A stretch of DNA of 64,000 nucleotides, from positions 1 through 64,000 of the forward strand of contig JBHIXH010000010.1 of assembly GCA_041984885.1 (NCBI GenBank), written 5' to 3'. The notes beneath the pieces are model-generated. The model did not search any database and was not told where the DNA came from. It was given only the letters and a program-made list of their open reading frames with translations. This DNA comes from UBA4486 sp041984885 (GTDB lineage: Bacteria; Pseudomonadota; Gammaproteobacteria; Eutrophobiales; Eutrophobiaceae). Shown piece after piece: positions 47,801 to 55,768 of this stretch (positions within the stretch are counted from its first letter, which is position 1; every line of letters begins with the position of its first letter). The translations under genes were made by a program, and so were the position numbers.

Positions 47801-48285
47801 CGGGGCAGACCCGATCGCTGGATATGCCACTCGACGCGGGCGCCGAGATCAACCTGCATCTGCCGGCTCTGATCCCGGAGGACTACCTGCCGGATGTGCA
47901 CAATCGGTTGATTCTGTACAAGCGCATTGCCAGTGCTGGTTCCGAAACCGAACTGGAAGATTTACGTGCCGAGATGATCGATCGCTTCGGTTTGTTGCCG
48001 GATGCCGTGAAAAACCTGTTCCAGGTTACCTCGTTAAAACTTTGCTACACGCCGATCGGTATCCGCAAGATCGATGTCGGTCAGAAAGGCGGGCGTATCG
48101 AGTTTGCCAAACAAACACAGTTAAACCCGGAGGGCATCATCGAGCTAATCCAGACGCGACCGCATGAATTCCGGCTTGATGGTCAGCAAAAACTACGCAT
48201 ACTCGCCGAGCTCCCGGAGCCGCAACATCGTTTTGAAATTCTGCAGGAGGTCCATGCTGCCATTCGAATCGAATCTGCAGCTTGA
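44809..48285 (+). CDS. mfd: Transcription-repair coupling factor Mfd
   Basis: The 1158-residue translocase removes stalled RNA polymerase and recruits UvrA. It has a UvrB-homology N-terminal region (about 20-330), a CarD-like RNA-polymerase-interacting domain (about 480-560, VVHEQHGVGRYQG), and RecG-like helicase motifs (CGDAGFGKTEVALRAAF, DEEHRFGVRQKE, TATPIPRTLNMALS, QLRGRVGRSHHRAYAYL), ending in the TRCF C-terminal domain. Complete, no frameshift. Confidence 0.97.
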   Translation: MPDPSYQSPFQPVLPSGQDQRKYWGRLYGSSKALTITQAASELATPLVVLTTDTLAANRLYEEIRFYLAENPAIELLSFPDWETLPYDVYSPYQDIVSERLATLVRLSTIGQAILVVPVTTVMHQLMPQQYLQTHSMSLKTGQTLETEAFRRQLHDNGYHIGSQVIEHGEAAFRGSLIDLYPMGVNEPYRIDLFDNEIDSIRTFDPETQRSTGTVESVDILPAREVALTDDGIASFRSAWRARFPGNPNDCPIYRDVSQGLAPNGIEYYLPLFFNETGTLFDYLPDDSHLVLDESIEEAVDTFWQEAEQRYESYRHDIERPVVKPAELFLDPNRFFTRIKPFARIYCSHMEQAGRNAAINFASTTPVRFAIDSRAENPLAVFQRYLDEFDGRILIVAETLGRRETLLELFSRHQLKPQLVDNWSGFIHSDIEFGLTVSLLEQGTQIDDPAIAVITENQLFGERVMQRRMRKRKQIDTEAVVRNLTELKPGAPVVHEQHGVGRYQGLIMLEAGSIPAEYIALEYADSDRLYVPVAALQLISRYTGVDPEHAPLHRLGSGQWEKARRKAAEKVFDVAAELLDVQAQRAARKGHSFDFATDAYRSFIQGFPFEETPGQAEAIESVVADMQSDKPMDRLICGDAGFGKTEVALRAAFIAVDNGKQVVLLVPTTLLAQQHYENFRDRFADWPVKVELLSRFRNSREQNTVTAGLESGEVDIVIGTHKLIRGAINYARVGLVIIDEEHRFGVRQKEKLKTLRAEVDVLTLTATPIPRTLNMALSNIREMSIISTPPSRRLAVKTFVREWNEPLLKEAIQREIKRGGQVFFLHNRVDSIDQCAEKIRKLMPEARLQVAHGQMPEKQLEQVMLDFYHRRFNILVCTTIIETGIDVPSANTIIIDRADKFGLAQLYQLRGRVGRSHHRAYAYLIVPPKKAMTRDALKRLEAIESLEDLGIGFTLATHDLEIRGSGELLGEEQSGQIQQVGFGLYMDMLERAVRSLKTGQTRSLDMPLDAGAEINLHLPALIPEDYLPDVHNRLILYKRIASAGSETELEDLRAEMIDRFGLLPDAVKNLFQVTSLKLCYTPIGIRKIDVGQKGGRIEFAKQTQLNPEGIIELIQTRPHEFRLDGQQKLRILAELPEPQHRFEILQEVHAAIRIESAA

Positions 48286-48368
48286 TCGAATTAAATATGG
48301 AACATCCCGACCAGTATGATATCTGTTATGTTAATGTTCAGTACCGAAATCGGGTTAAATGAAACAAG

Positions 48369-49016
48369 ATGCAGTTCGCCAACGTTTTAAAATCTCTTTT
48401 TTACGCAGCAATATTACTTTTTAGCAGTGCGGTACAGGCAGCCCCCTGGTACCGCGTCGAGGTCATCCTGTTTGAGCATCTGTATTCAGATGGAAACGGT
48501 GAGACCTGGGACAAGTTGCCCGGTTTGCCGGAAAAAGATCGCCTGATTACCGTCGGCGAAACCGGGGACGATGGCGGATATTTGTCCATTGTCGAAGGCA
48601 AGCGCCGGCTCGCCGGAATTTACTCGGCATTGCGTTTCTCGAAACAATACCGCCCGATTCTGCACATGGCCTGGCAGCAGCCGGGACTCGGTGCCTCGCG
48701 TGCGCGCAATGTGCAGATACGCAAGATCGACAGTGTCATTGTCGATAACGGCGTTGAAGTCCCGATCCTCAAGGCCGATGGCGTGGTCAAAATTCGCAGC
48801 ACACGGCTGCTGCATGTCGACGTCGATCTGGCGTATTTTTTCCAGCCGGTGTCCGAGACCGAGTTGCTGGCGGATATTGCAGCCGATGATCCGGCCAATC
48901 CGCTGCGTTATGCCCGCTTGAAGGAGTCACGCAAGATCAAGTTGAACGAGGTGCATTACTTCGACCATCCCCTGTTTGGAGCCTTGATCCAGGTAAGTCG
49001 CCTGGCTACGGAGTAA
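48369..49016 (+). CDS. CsiV-like peptidoglycan-associated periplasmic protein
   Basis: The 215-residue exported protein has a signal peptide (1-24, ending AVQA) and the CsiV-family start APWYRVEVILFEH followed by a beta-rich domain. The CsiV family (PF10972) is often encoded immediately downstream of mfd in gammaproteobacteria and has been linked to the cell wall. No enzyme motif. The spacing to mfd (83 bases) leaves room for its own promoter. Confidence 0.82.
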   Translation: MQFANVLKSLFYAAILLFSSAVQAAPWYRVEVILFEHLYSDGNGETWDKLPGLPEKDRLITVGETGDDGGYLSIVEGKRRLAGIYSALRFSKQYRPILHMAWQQPGLGASRARNVQIRKIDSVIVDNGVEVPILKADGVVKIRSTRLLHVDVDLAYFFQPVSETELLADIAADDPANPLRYARLKESRKIKLNEVHYFDHPLFGALIQVSRLATE

Positions 49017-49022
49017 GATCGT

Positions 49023-49658
49023 TCAGTTCACACAGAACCGTTGCGGCACCAGCCTCACCCACAACTCTGTCGTGTCATAATTTCGGTCACGGGTCACGGC
49101 GAACACGTGATTGGTCATGCCGAGACGACTCATTGTGAACTTGATTTCATGCGCGGTCAGTTGATTGGCCACATTAGATGGTGTCGTGATCCGTCTCTGG
49201 TAGACATCATCGAAATAATCAGGCTGGTATTCGTTCAATTCATTTGTCAGATGCGAAGGCGAAATGCCGGTTACTTCGACGGTGGCTGGCGAACCTGCGC
49301 CCGCATCATAAAATTTGGCATAGGTAATGTTCAGACCATCCGGGTCCGAGGCAATGACCGTAAAACGAAACGGCGGTAAGTGCGTCGAGTTGTATGCCGT
49401 CGGGTCGGGAGTTAGACCCGGCAGATCGGTTCGATAAATACCGGCCTCCCAGGCCACGATGTCGCTGCCAATAGCGGTTCCTGCAGCGCAGCCTGTGTCG
49501 ACGTCACCGGGTCCGCTGGTTGCTACCAGCCGATCCTGACCGGACTCGTCTTGCAGAAAAATACTGAGTAACGGCGGCTGATTGTTATTGCCGGGCGCGT
49601 CCGGCTCACAGGCAAAAAGCGGAACCAGCAGGACCAGGATAAGAGAGGTTCGCAACAT
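49023..49658 (-). CDS. Lipoprotein of unknown function
   Basis: The 211-residue product starts with a lipoprotein signal (MLRTSLILVLLVPLFAC, lipid-anchored Cys17) and continues with an acidic, Asn/Gly-rich linker and beta-rich body. I do not recognise a family. It converges with csiV; a good ribosome-binding site (AGGA) precedes the ATG. Cysteines at Cys17 and Cys209 do not suggest a zinc site. Confidence 0.8.
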   Translation of the reverse strand: MLRTSLILVLLVPLFACEPDAPGNNNQPPLLSIFLQDESGQDRLVATSGPGDVDTGCAAGTAIGSDIVAWEAGIYRTDLPGLTPDPTAYNSTHLPPFRFTVIASDPDGLNITYAKFYDAGAGSPATVEVTGISPSHLTNELNEYQPDYFDDVYQRRITTPSNVANQLTAHEIKFTMSRLGMTNHVFAVTRDRNYDTTELWVRLVPQRFCVN

Positions 49659-49771
49659 GAGTGCCTTCCTGTACTCGATTCAGGACAGGTTAGCCGAATG
49701 CTGCTGGTTGTTCCAGACGAAGTGATGCTGATCCCGGTATGAAGTCTATTGGCCAGATCCGAACATTTGAC

Positions 49772-49791
49772 TAGACGATGCTGATCGTCTA
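49772..49791. promoter_or_regulatory. Perfect inverted repeat upstream of metZ
   Basis: TAGACGAT and ATCGTCTA are 8-bp arms around GCTG, 20 bases in all. It lies between the divergent lipoprotein and metZ genes and could be an operator for a dimeric regulator. It could also be a transcript hairpin. Confidence 0.4.
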
Positions 49792-49810
49792 CTTTCTTTA
49801 TCAACTTGAT

Positions 49811-49896
49811 GCGCCGATTTGAAATCAGCTTGCGGGCGCTTTAAAAATACCGCTAAAGAGAGGCCTGCTTTAGCTCAAGCTGTTGCGGGTTTTTTT
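49811..49896 (+). promoter_or_regulatory. Structured metZ leader with antiterminator/terminator alternatives
   Basis: Hairpin 1: GCGCC (49811-49815) pairs with GGCGC (49835-49839). Antiterminator: GCTAAAG (49852-49858) pairs with CTTTAGC (49868-49874). Terminator: CCTGC (49864-49868) pairs with GCGGG (49885-49889), with inner AGC/GCT pairing, and is followed directly by seven T (49890-49896). The antiterminator and terminator share bases 49868-49874, so they are mutually exclusive. This is the geometry of a transcriptional attenuator or riboswitch for methionine synthesis. I could not match it to any known SAM riboswitch consensus. Confidence 0.55.
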
Positions 49897-49950
49897 ATGT
49901 CTGCCATTCCCGCCATCAAATTTTCAGGTCAATTACCGGAGAACAACGAT

Positions 49951-51135
49951 ATGAGTCAATCTGAGCCGGATCAACTCCAGTCACAGACATTGGCCGTGCG
50001 CGCGGGTACCGAACGTACGATGCAGGGCGAGCATTCCGAACCGATCTACCCCACATCCAGTTTTGTCTTTGCCTCGGCCGCGCAGGCGGCGGCACGCTTC
50101 AAGGGCGATGAACCTGGCAATATCTATTCGCGTTTCACGAACCCGACCGTCCGTGCGTTCGAGCAACGACTGGCCGCGATGGAAGGCGGCGAGCGTTGTA
50201 TTGCCACATCATCCGGTATGAGTGCGATTCTCAGCACCTGTCTGGGTTTGTTGAAAAGTGGTGATCACATCGTTGCCTCACGCAGTATATTCGGCACAAC
50301 CGTTGGCCTGTTCGGTACGTTGCTGCCAAAGTTCGGCATCGAAACGACGTTTGTCGACCTGACCGATCCGCATGCCTGGGAAGCGGCCATAACCGCGCGG
50401 ACAAAATTACTGTTCCTCGAAACACCTTCAAACCCGCTGACCGAGGTGGCCGACATCCGCCAGCTGGCCGACCTTGCCCATTCGAAAAACTGCCTGCTCG
50501 TCGTCGATAATTGTTTTTGTACGCCGGCGTTGCAGCTACCGTTTCAACTGGGTGCCGACCTGGTCATTCATTCGGCGACCAAATATCTTGATGGCCAAGG
50601 ACGCTGTATCGGTGGTGCCGTCGTCGGCCCGGAGTCCCTTCTCGGTGAGGACATCTTCGGATTTCTGCGCACGGCCGGTACCAGCATGAGCCCGTTTAAC
50701 GCCTGGGTGTTTTTGAAGGGGCTGGAGACGCTGAATATCCGCATGCGTGCACATTGTGATAATGCGACCGTCATGGCCGAATGGTTATCGCAACAGGCCG
50801 GCGTGGAACGCGTTTACTATCCCGGTCTGAGCGACCACGCCGAGCACGAACTGGCAAAAAGGCAACAGTCCGGGTTCGGCGGCATTGTCAGTTTTACCGT
50901 CGCCGGTGGCCAGCAGGCCGCCTGGAAACTGATTGATCAGACGAAGATTTTTTCGATCACGGCAAACCTGGGTGATACGAAGAGCACGATCACGCATCCT
51001 GCGACGACGACGCATCACAAGCTGACGGACGAACAACGCGAGCAGTCTGGCATCGCACCAGGCCTGATTCGGCTCTCGATCGGGCTCGAGCATCCCGCGG
51101 ACCTGCAGGCCGATCTGGCACAGGGACTGGCCTAA
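49951..51135 (+). CDS. metZ: O-succinylhomoserine sulfhydrylase
   Basis: The 394-residue PLP enzyme makes homocysteine directly from O-succinylhomoserine and sulfide. The start is ATG 49951 with GGAG 10 bases upstream; an in-frame ATG at 49897 lacks a ribosome-binding site. Cys/Met-metabolism signature DLVIHSATKYLDGQGRCIGG contains the PLP lysine; YSRFTNPTVRAFEQRLAAMEGG is typical of the family. Its leader looks like an attenuator. It is upstream of the serine-cycle genes by 262 bases but with a terminator between, so not obviously the same operon. Confidence 0.93.
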   Translation: MSQSEPDQLQSQTLAVRAGTERTMQGEHSEPIYPTSSFVFASAAQAAARFKGDEPGNIYSRFTNPTVRAFEQRLAAMEGGERCIATSSGMSAILSTCLGLLKSGDHIVASRSIFGTTVGLFGTLLPKFGIETTFVDLTDPHAWEAAITARTKLLFLETPSNPLTEVADIRQLADLAHSKNCLLVVDNCFCTPALQLPFQLGADLVIHSATKYLDGQGRCIGGAVVGPESLLGEDIFGFLRTAGTSMSPFNAWVFLKGLETLNIRMRAHCDNATVMAEWLSQQAGVERVYYPGLSDHAEHELAKRQQSGFGGIVSFTVAGGQQAAWKLIDQTKIFSITANLGDTKSTITHPATTTHHKLTDEQREQSGIAPGLIRLSIGLEHPADLQADLAQGLA

Positions 51136-51230
51136 AACCCGGTAAAACGTGCTTCCAGAAAACTCGTTTTGCCTGATCACGCCCCAGCGATTAGAATCGT
51201 CAGGCTTGAAATCTAGAACGACGTTGTATA

Positions 51231-51245
51231 TTGTGCACTGCACAA
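51231..51245. promoter_or_regulatory. Operator-like palindrome ahead of the serine-cycle operon
   Basis: TTGTGCACTGCACAA is a perfect 7+1+7 palindrome. It overlaps or sits just after a possible -35 (TTGTAT at about 51224) with AT-rich -10 candidates (AATATT, TATTAG) just downstream. It is about 150 bases before sga and is a good candidate for a regulator binding site. Confidence 0.55.
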
Positions 51246-51311
51246 GAATATTAGAATAAAAACCGGGCACTGTCAGAGGCCGGACTCTATAAAGACTTTC
51301 AGAATTTCAAA

Positions 51312-51340
51312 ATCAGGATATCCATGTCCTGGTTTTTTTT
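51312..51340 (+). terminator. Terminator-like hairpin between metZ and sga
   Basis: ATCAGGA and TCCTGGT form a 7-bp stem (one G-U) with an eight-base loop and an eight-T run (51333-51340). It lies 57 bases before the sga start and after the palindrome. It may terminate read-through from metZ or act as an attenuator of the serine-cycle genes. If it terminates, a promoter must lie between it and sga or antitermination must occur. Confidence 0.65.
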
Positions 51341-51397
51341 AGTCGTTCTTACTTATTCGTAATTTTTACCAATCAAACCAGAAACTGGAGACTAGCT

Positions 51398-52579
51398 ATG
51401 CCCGGAAGAAATTTCCTTTTTATCCCCGGCCCGACCCAGGTACCGCGTCGTATTCAGAACGCCATGAACATCGAGCAGGAAGACATGCGCGCGATGGACC
51501 TGCCGGAATTCACCAAACCGCTGTACGAAGACATAAAGAAGATCTTCAAGATGGAGAAGGGCCGTGTCTTCATCTTTCCCGCCTCCGGTACCGGTGGTTG
51601 GGAATCTGCCGTGGCCAACACGCTGAACAAGGGCGACAAGGTGCTGATGTCCGGTTTCGGACATTTCTCAAACCTGTGGATCGACCTGTGCCAACGCTGG
51701 GGCCTGGATGTGCAGGCACTCGAAGTCGAATGGGGCGAAGGCGTACCGGTCGAGCAGTACGCGAAGATCCTCGAGGCTGACAAGAACCATGAGATTAAGG
51801 CCGTGTTCGCCACGCAGAACGAGACTGCGACCGGGGTTGCCTCCGATATCGCCGGTGTCCGCAAGGCGCTGGATGCGGCTAACCACCCGGCGCTGTTGTT
51901 TGTCGATGGTGTCAGCTCGGTCGCCTCGATCGATTTCCGCATGGACGAGTGGGGCGTCGACATCTGTGTCTCCGGCTCGCAAAAAGGCTTTATGTTGCCG
52001 ACCGGACTTGGCATCGTTGCCGCCAGCGAAAAAGCGCTCGCCTGCCGCGAAAACTCCGACCTGCCAAAAACCTTCTTTGACTGGAAGGATCAGATCGCCA
52101 CGAACGACAACGGTTTCTTCCCGTATACGCCGCCGATGAATCTGCTGCGCGGTCTGCGCGAGTCGATCAATATGCTGCTGGACGAAGGCCTGGAAAACGT
52201 CTTTGCCCGGCATAACCGCATGGCGAGCGCGGTGCGTGCTGCCGTCGGTGCCTGGGGCATGACAACGATTGCCACGGACGAAAAATGGTACTCGGATACG
52301 GTCACCGCGGTCAGGGTACCGGAAGGGTTTGATGGCAACGAAGTCGCCAGACATGCGTATCGTTATTACAACCTGGCATTGTCCATCTCGCTGGCGAAGA
52401 TCGCCGGCCAGGCATTCCGTATCGGTCACCTCGGCGATATGAACGAGTTGATGGTGTTAACACCGATCAATGGTGCCGAAATGGCGATGAAAGATCTGGG
52501 TTACCCGATCGAGCTGGGTAGTGGTGTCGCCGCCGCGCAGGAATACCTGCGCAACACGAAGCAGGATCGCCTTGCTTGA
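51398..52579 (+). CDS. sga: Serine--glyoxylate aminotransferase
   Basis: The 393-residue class V PLP aminotransferase transfers the amino group of serine to glyoxylate, giving hydroxypyruvate and glycine. It is a defining enzyme of the serine cycle. It begins MPGRNFLFIPGPTQVP, has PASGTGGWESA, FVDGVSSVASIDF and the PLP lysine at Lys196 (SGSQKGFMLPTG). Length and motifs match SGA of methylotrophs. It is first of a six-gene set with mcl, mtkA, mtkB, hprA and ppc, all in the same direction. Confidence 0.94.
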   Translation: MPGRNFLFIPGPTQVPRRIQNAMNIEQEDMRAMDLPEFTKPLYEDIKKIFKMEKGRVFIFPASGTGGWESAVANTLNKGDKVLMSGFGHFSNLWIDLCQRWGLDVQALEVEWGEGVPVEQYAKILEADKNHEIKAVFATQNETATGVASDIAGVRKALDAANHPALLFVDGVSSVASIDFRMDEWGVDICVSGSQKGFMLPTGLGIVAASEKALACRENSDLPKTFFDWKDQIATNDNGFFPYTPPMNLLRGLRESINMLLDEGLENVFARHNRMASAVRAAVGAWGMTTIATDEKWYSDTVTAVRVPEGFDGNEVARHAYRYYNLALSISLAKIAGQAFRIGHLGDMNELMVLTPINGAEMAMKDLGYPIELGSGVAAAQEYLRNTKQDRLA

Positions 52580-52607
52580 TTAAAACGATAACCAGGAGAA
52601 ATGCCCG

Positions 52608-53561
52608 ATGAGTTTTACCCAATATGAACAGGCGACACCTCGCCTGCAACGCAGCGAGCTGGCTGTGCCCGGATCGAACCCGAAAATGTTCGAGAAGGCC
52701 GCGGCCAGTGATGCGGATTACATTTTTCTCGACTGTGAAGATGCCGTCGTCCCTGACGACAAGGAACAAGCCCGAAAAAATATCATTGAAGCATTAAATG
52801 ATATTGATTGGGGCAACAAGACGATGTCCGTGCGTATTAATGGTCTCGATACACATTATATGTACCGGGATGTTGTCGACATTCTGGAACAGGCCGGAGA
52901 TAACCTCGACACGATCCTGATCCCGAAAGTCGGTACGCCGGAAGACGTCTACGCGGTCGACATGCTGGTCACGCAAATCGAGACCGCCATGGGACTGAAG
53001 AAAAAGATCGGGCTGGAATGCCTGATTGAAACCGCTCTCGGCGGTGCCAACGTGTTCACGATCGCGCAAGCGAGCCCGCGACTGGAAGCCTTCCACTTTG
53101 GTGTCGCGGATTATGCGGCCAGCCTGCGTTCACGCACGACTGTCATCGGTGGTTTGAACCCGGACTATGCGTGTAAAGGCGTCGAAATCGATCAATGGCA
53201 TGCGGCCCAGGTGCAAATGCTGACCGCCTGCCGTGCCTATGGTCTGCGTGCGATCGATGGCCCGTTCGGCGATTTCAGTGACCCGGACGCCTATCGTGAG
53301 GCGGCACGTCGTGTCGCAGCCCTCGGTTACGAGGGCAAGTGGGCAATCCATCCGTCACAAATCGAACTGGCGAACGAAGTCATGTCACCACCGGAAGCCG
53401 AGGTGACGCGTGCCCGACGTGTGCTGGAAGCGCTCGAAGATGCGGCAAAGGCCGGTAAGGGTGCAGCCCAGCTGGACGGCAAGATGATTGACATTGCCTC
53501 GGAACGTATGGCGCGCAATGTGATCGCGCAGGCAGATCAAATCGAAGCCAAATCAAAATAA
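52608..53561 (+). CDS. mcl: Malyl-CoA lyase
   Basis: The 317-residue HpcH/HpaI (CitE-like) aldolase family enzyme cleaves malyl-CoA to acetyl-CoA and glyoxylate. FLDCEDAVVPDDK carries the metal-binding Asp/Glu; LECLIETALGGANV and HFGVADYAASL follow, and GLNPDYACKG is present. It lies 28 bases after sga with an AGGAGAA ribosome-binding site. It could also be read as a malate-synthase-like or citramalyl-CoA lyase paralogue, but the MtkAB neighbours support malyl-CoA. Confidence 0.93.
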   Translation: MSFTQYEQATPRLQRSELAVPGSNPKMFEKAAASDADYIFLDCEDAVVPDDKEQARKNIIEALNDIDWGNKTMSVRINGLDTHYMYRDVVDILEQAGDNLDTILIPKVGTPEDVYAVDMLVTQIETAMGLKKKIGLECLIETALGGANVFTIAQASPRLEAFHFGVADYAASLRSRTTVIGGLNPDYACKGVEIDQWHAAQVQMLTACRAYGLRAIDGPFGDFSDPDAYREAARRVAALGYEGKWAIHPSQIELANEVMSPPEAEVTRARRVLEALEDAAKAGKGAAQLDGKMIDIASERMARNVIAQADQIEAKSK

Positions 53562-53590
53562 CTTTTTAACTATTAATCAGGAGAATCAGC

Positions 53591-54766
53591 GTGGATATTC
53601 ATGAATATCAGGCGAAAGAGATACTCTCCGGCTTTGGCGTCCCGATTGGTAAGGGTGGACTGGCATACAGCCCGGAGCAGGCCTCATATCGCGCCACTGA
53701 AATTGGTGGCGATGTCTGGGTCGTTAAGGCGCAGATACATTCCGGTGCCCGTGGCAAGGCCGGTGGTATTAAAGTATGTAAATCAGAGAGCGAAGTCTGG
53801 GATGCCGCGAACGAATTACTTGGCAAAAAACTGATCACGCACCAGACCGGCGAACAAGGCAAGGTGTGTCACCGGCTGTACATAGAAGAAGGTTGCAACA
53901 TCGGTCGCGAAATTTACCTCGCGTTCGTACTTGACCGGGCCAAAGAGAGCGTGACCGTGGTTGCCTCGGCCGAGGGCGGTATGGAGATCGAACAACTCGC
54001 AGTCGAAAAGCCGGAATCGATCATCAAGATCGCGGTCGAACCGGCGGTCGGTATGCAGGCGTTCCAGGCACGTGAACTGGCGTTTGCTCTCGGCCTGGAC
54101 AAATCTCAAATCAATCAGGCCGTGTCGACGTTTCTTGGCTGTTACCGGGCGATGCGTGACCTGGATGCGAACATGGTCGAAATCAATCCATTGGTTGTCA
54201 CGAAAGAGGGCAGTCTGCTCGCGGTCGATGCGAAGATGGGTTTTGATGAGAACGCGCTGTTCCGTCATCCAAACATCTCGGAACTGCGCGACAAGTCGCA
54301 GGAAGACCCGCGCGAAATGCGTGCCGCGGATCGTGGACTCAGCTACGTCGGTCTTGATGGCAACATCGGTTGCATTATTAACGGTGCCGGCCTGGCGATG
54401 GCGACGATGGACATGATCAAGCATTCCGGTGGTGAACCGGCCAACTTCCTCGATATTGGTGGTGGTGCCTCGCCGGAACGTACCGCGAAGGCATTCAACC
54501 TGGTGTTGTCCGATGACAATGTCGAGACGATTCTCGTCAATATCTTTGCCGGTATTAACCGTTGTGACTGGATCGCCGAAGGCGTGGTGCAGGCCGTTGA
54601 GAAGATCGATCTGAAGGTACCGCTGGTCGTGCGTTTGTCGGGTACGAACGTCGAAGCCGGTCAGAAGATCATCAAGGACAGCGGCTTGCCGATCATCTCG
54701 GCAGACACCCTGGCAGAAGCCGCAGAAAAAGCGGTCGCAGCCTGGAAACAACACACAGGCAAGTAG
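53591..54766 (+). CDS. mtkA: Malate--CoA ligase (malate thiokinase) beta subunit
   Basis: The 391-residue ATP-grasp subunit resembles succinyl-CoA synthetase beta. It starts with GTG at 53591 behind CAGGAGAA (VDIHEYQAKEILSGFGV). VVKAQIHSGARGKAGGIKVC is the ATP-binding grip; NMVEINPLVVTKEG and DIGGGASPERTAKAFNLVL are in the C-terminal CoA-ligase domain. With MtkB it activates malate to malyl-CoA for malyl-CoA lyase. The serine-cycle neighbours distinguish it from SucC. Confidence 0.92.
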   Translation: MDIHEYQAKEILSGFGVPIGKGGLAYSPEQASYRATEIGGDVWVVKAQIHSGARGKAGGIKVCKSESEVWDAANELLGKKLITHQTGEQGKVCHRLYIEEGCNIGREIYLAFVLDRAKESVTVVASAEGGMEIEQLAVEKPESIIKIAVEPAVGMQAFQARELAFALGLDKSQINQAVSTFLGCYRAMRDLDANMVEINPLVVTKEGSLLAVDAKMGFDENALFRHPNISELRDKSQEDPREMRAADRGLSYVGLDGNIGCIINGAGLAMATMDMIKHSGGEPANFLDIGGGASPERTAKAFNLVLSDDNVETILVNIFAGINRCDWIAEGVVQAVEKIDLKVPLVVRLSGTNVEAGQKIIKDSGLPIISADTLAEAAEKAVAAWKQHTGK

Positions 54767-54778
54767 GGGAGAAACAAC

Positions 54779-55669
54779 ATGGCAATATTATTAGACGAAA
54801 ACTCAAAAGTCATCGTGCAGGGATTTACCGGTCAGATCGGTACGTTCCATGCGACGGAAATGATCGAATACGGCACGAATGTCGTTGGTGGTGTGACACC
54901 TGGTAAAGGGGGTACGAAGCATCTCGACAAGCCGGTGTTCAACACCATGAAAGAAGCGGTCGAGGCGACCGGTGCGAACGCGAGTATCGTGTTTATTCCA
55001 CCACCGTTTGCGGCCGACGGCATCATGGAAGCGGCCGACGCCGGAATTAAATTCTGTGTTGCGATCACCGATGGCATTCCGGCACAGGACATGATCCGCG
55101 TGAAACGCTATATGCGTCGTTACAAGAAAGAAGAACGCATGGTGTTGACCGGTCCGAACTGTGCTGGCTCGATCAGCCCGGGCAAATGCATGATGGGTAT
55201 TATGCCTGGACATATCTACATGCCGGGCAATGTCGGAGTCGTTGGACGTTCCGGAACGCTCGGTTACGAGGCGGCCTCGCAAATGAAAGCGCTCGGTATC
55301 GGCATCTCTTCCAGCATCGGTATCGGCGGTGATCCGATCAATGGTTCCGCGTTTCGCGATCACCTGGAATATTTTGAACAGGATCCGGAGACGAAGGCCG
55401 TTGTCATTATCGGCGAGATCGGTGGTCCGCAGGAAACGGACGCTGCACAATGGGCGAAGGACAACATGACAAAACCGGTTATCGGTTATGTTGCCGGACT
55501 GACCGCACCAAAAGGTCGGCGCATGGGGCATGCCGGTGCGATCATCTCGGCTGTCGGCGAAAGCGCAGCGGAGAAAGTCGAGATACTGCAACAATGTGGT
55601 GTCACCGTTGTGCCGAATCCGGCTTCATTTGGTCCGGTGGTACAGGAGGTCCTGGCGAAAGCCGGCTAG
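54779..55669 (+). CDS. mtkB: Malate--CoA ligase (malate thiokinase) alpha subunit
   Basis: The 296-residue CoA-binding subunit starts MAILLDENSKVIVQGFTGQIGTFH; the phosphohistidine is His251 (GRRMGHAGAIIS), and VGRSGTLGYEAA and GIGGDPINGS are in the conserved ligase core. It follows mtkA by 12 bases. A hairpin follows before hprA. Confidence 0.93.
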   Translation: MAILLDENSKVIVQGFTGQIGTFHATEMIEYGTNVVGGVTPGKGGTKHLDKPVFNTMKEAVEATGANASIVFIPPPFAADGIMEAADAGIKFCVAITDGIPAQDMIRVKRYMRRYKKEERMVLTGPNCAGSISPGKCMMGIMPGHIYMPGNVGVVGRSGTLGYEAASQMKALGIGISSSIGIGGDPINGSAFRDHLEYFEQDPETKAVVIIGEIGGPQETDAAQWAKDNMTKPVIGYVAGLTAPKGRRMGHAGAIISAVGESAAEKVEILQQCGVTVVPNPASFGPVVQEVLAKAG

Positions 55670-55690
55670 GCCGGAGTTCGTACCAATCAT

Positions 55691-55719
55691 AGGGCGTTTC
55701 ATGTCAGATGAGGCGCCCT
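55691..55719 (+). terminator. Hairpin between mtkB and hprA
   Basis: AGGGCGTTTCAT and ATGAGGCGCCCT form a 12-bp stem (two G-U) with a five-base loop, 22 bases after mtkB. A short TTGTT tail follows. It could partially terminate or stabilise the upstream mRNA. Confidence 0.5.
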
Positions 55720-55768
55720 TTGTTCCAAATTTAAAGTTAAAAATAAAACGATCATTCAGGAGTCAAGT

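Noticed and set aside
49801..49896. A known SAM-I or SAM-II riboswitch at metZ
   Set aside because: No recognisable kink-turn/pseudoknot consensus was found by eye; only the terminator and antiterminator halves are clear, so it is reported as an unassigned leader.
51222..51397. Glycine riboswitch or THF riboswitch upstream of sga
   Set aside because: The region lacks the conserved aptamer blocks I would expect for either class; only a simple hairpin and terminator-like sequence are seen.
53816..54754. A 312-codon minus-strand frame opposite mtkA
   Set aside because: It mirrors the mtkA coding frame; the product is rich in Arg, His and Phe without a recognisable domain, and the plus-strand gene has intact ATP-grasp motifs and a ribosome-binding site.
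54803..55594. A 263-codon minus-strand frame opposite mtkB
   Set aside because: Same reason: long antisense frames are common opposite GC-biased coding sequence, and the phosphohistidine CoA-ligase gene on the plus strand is unambiguous.
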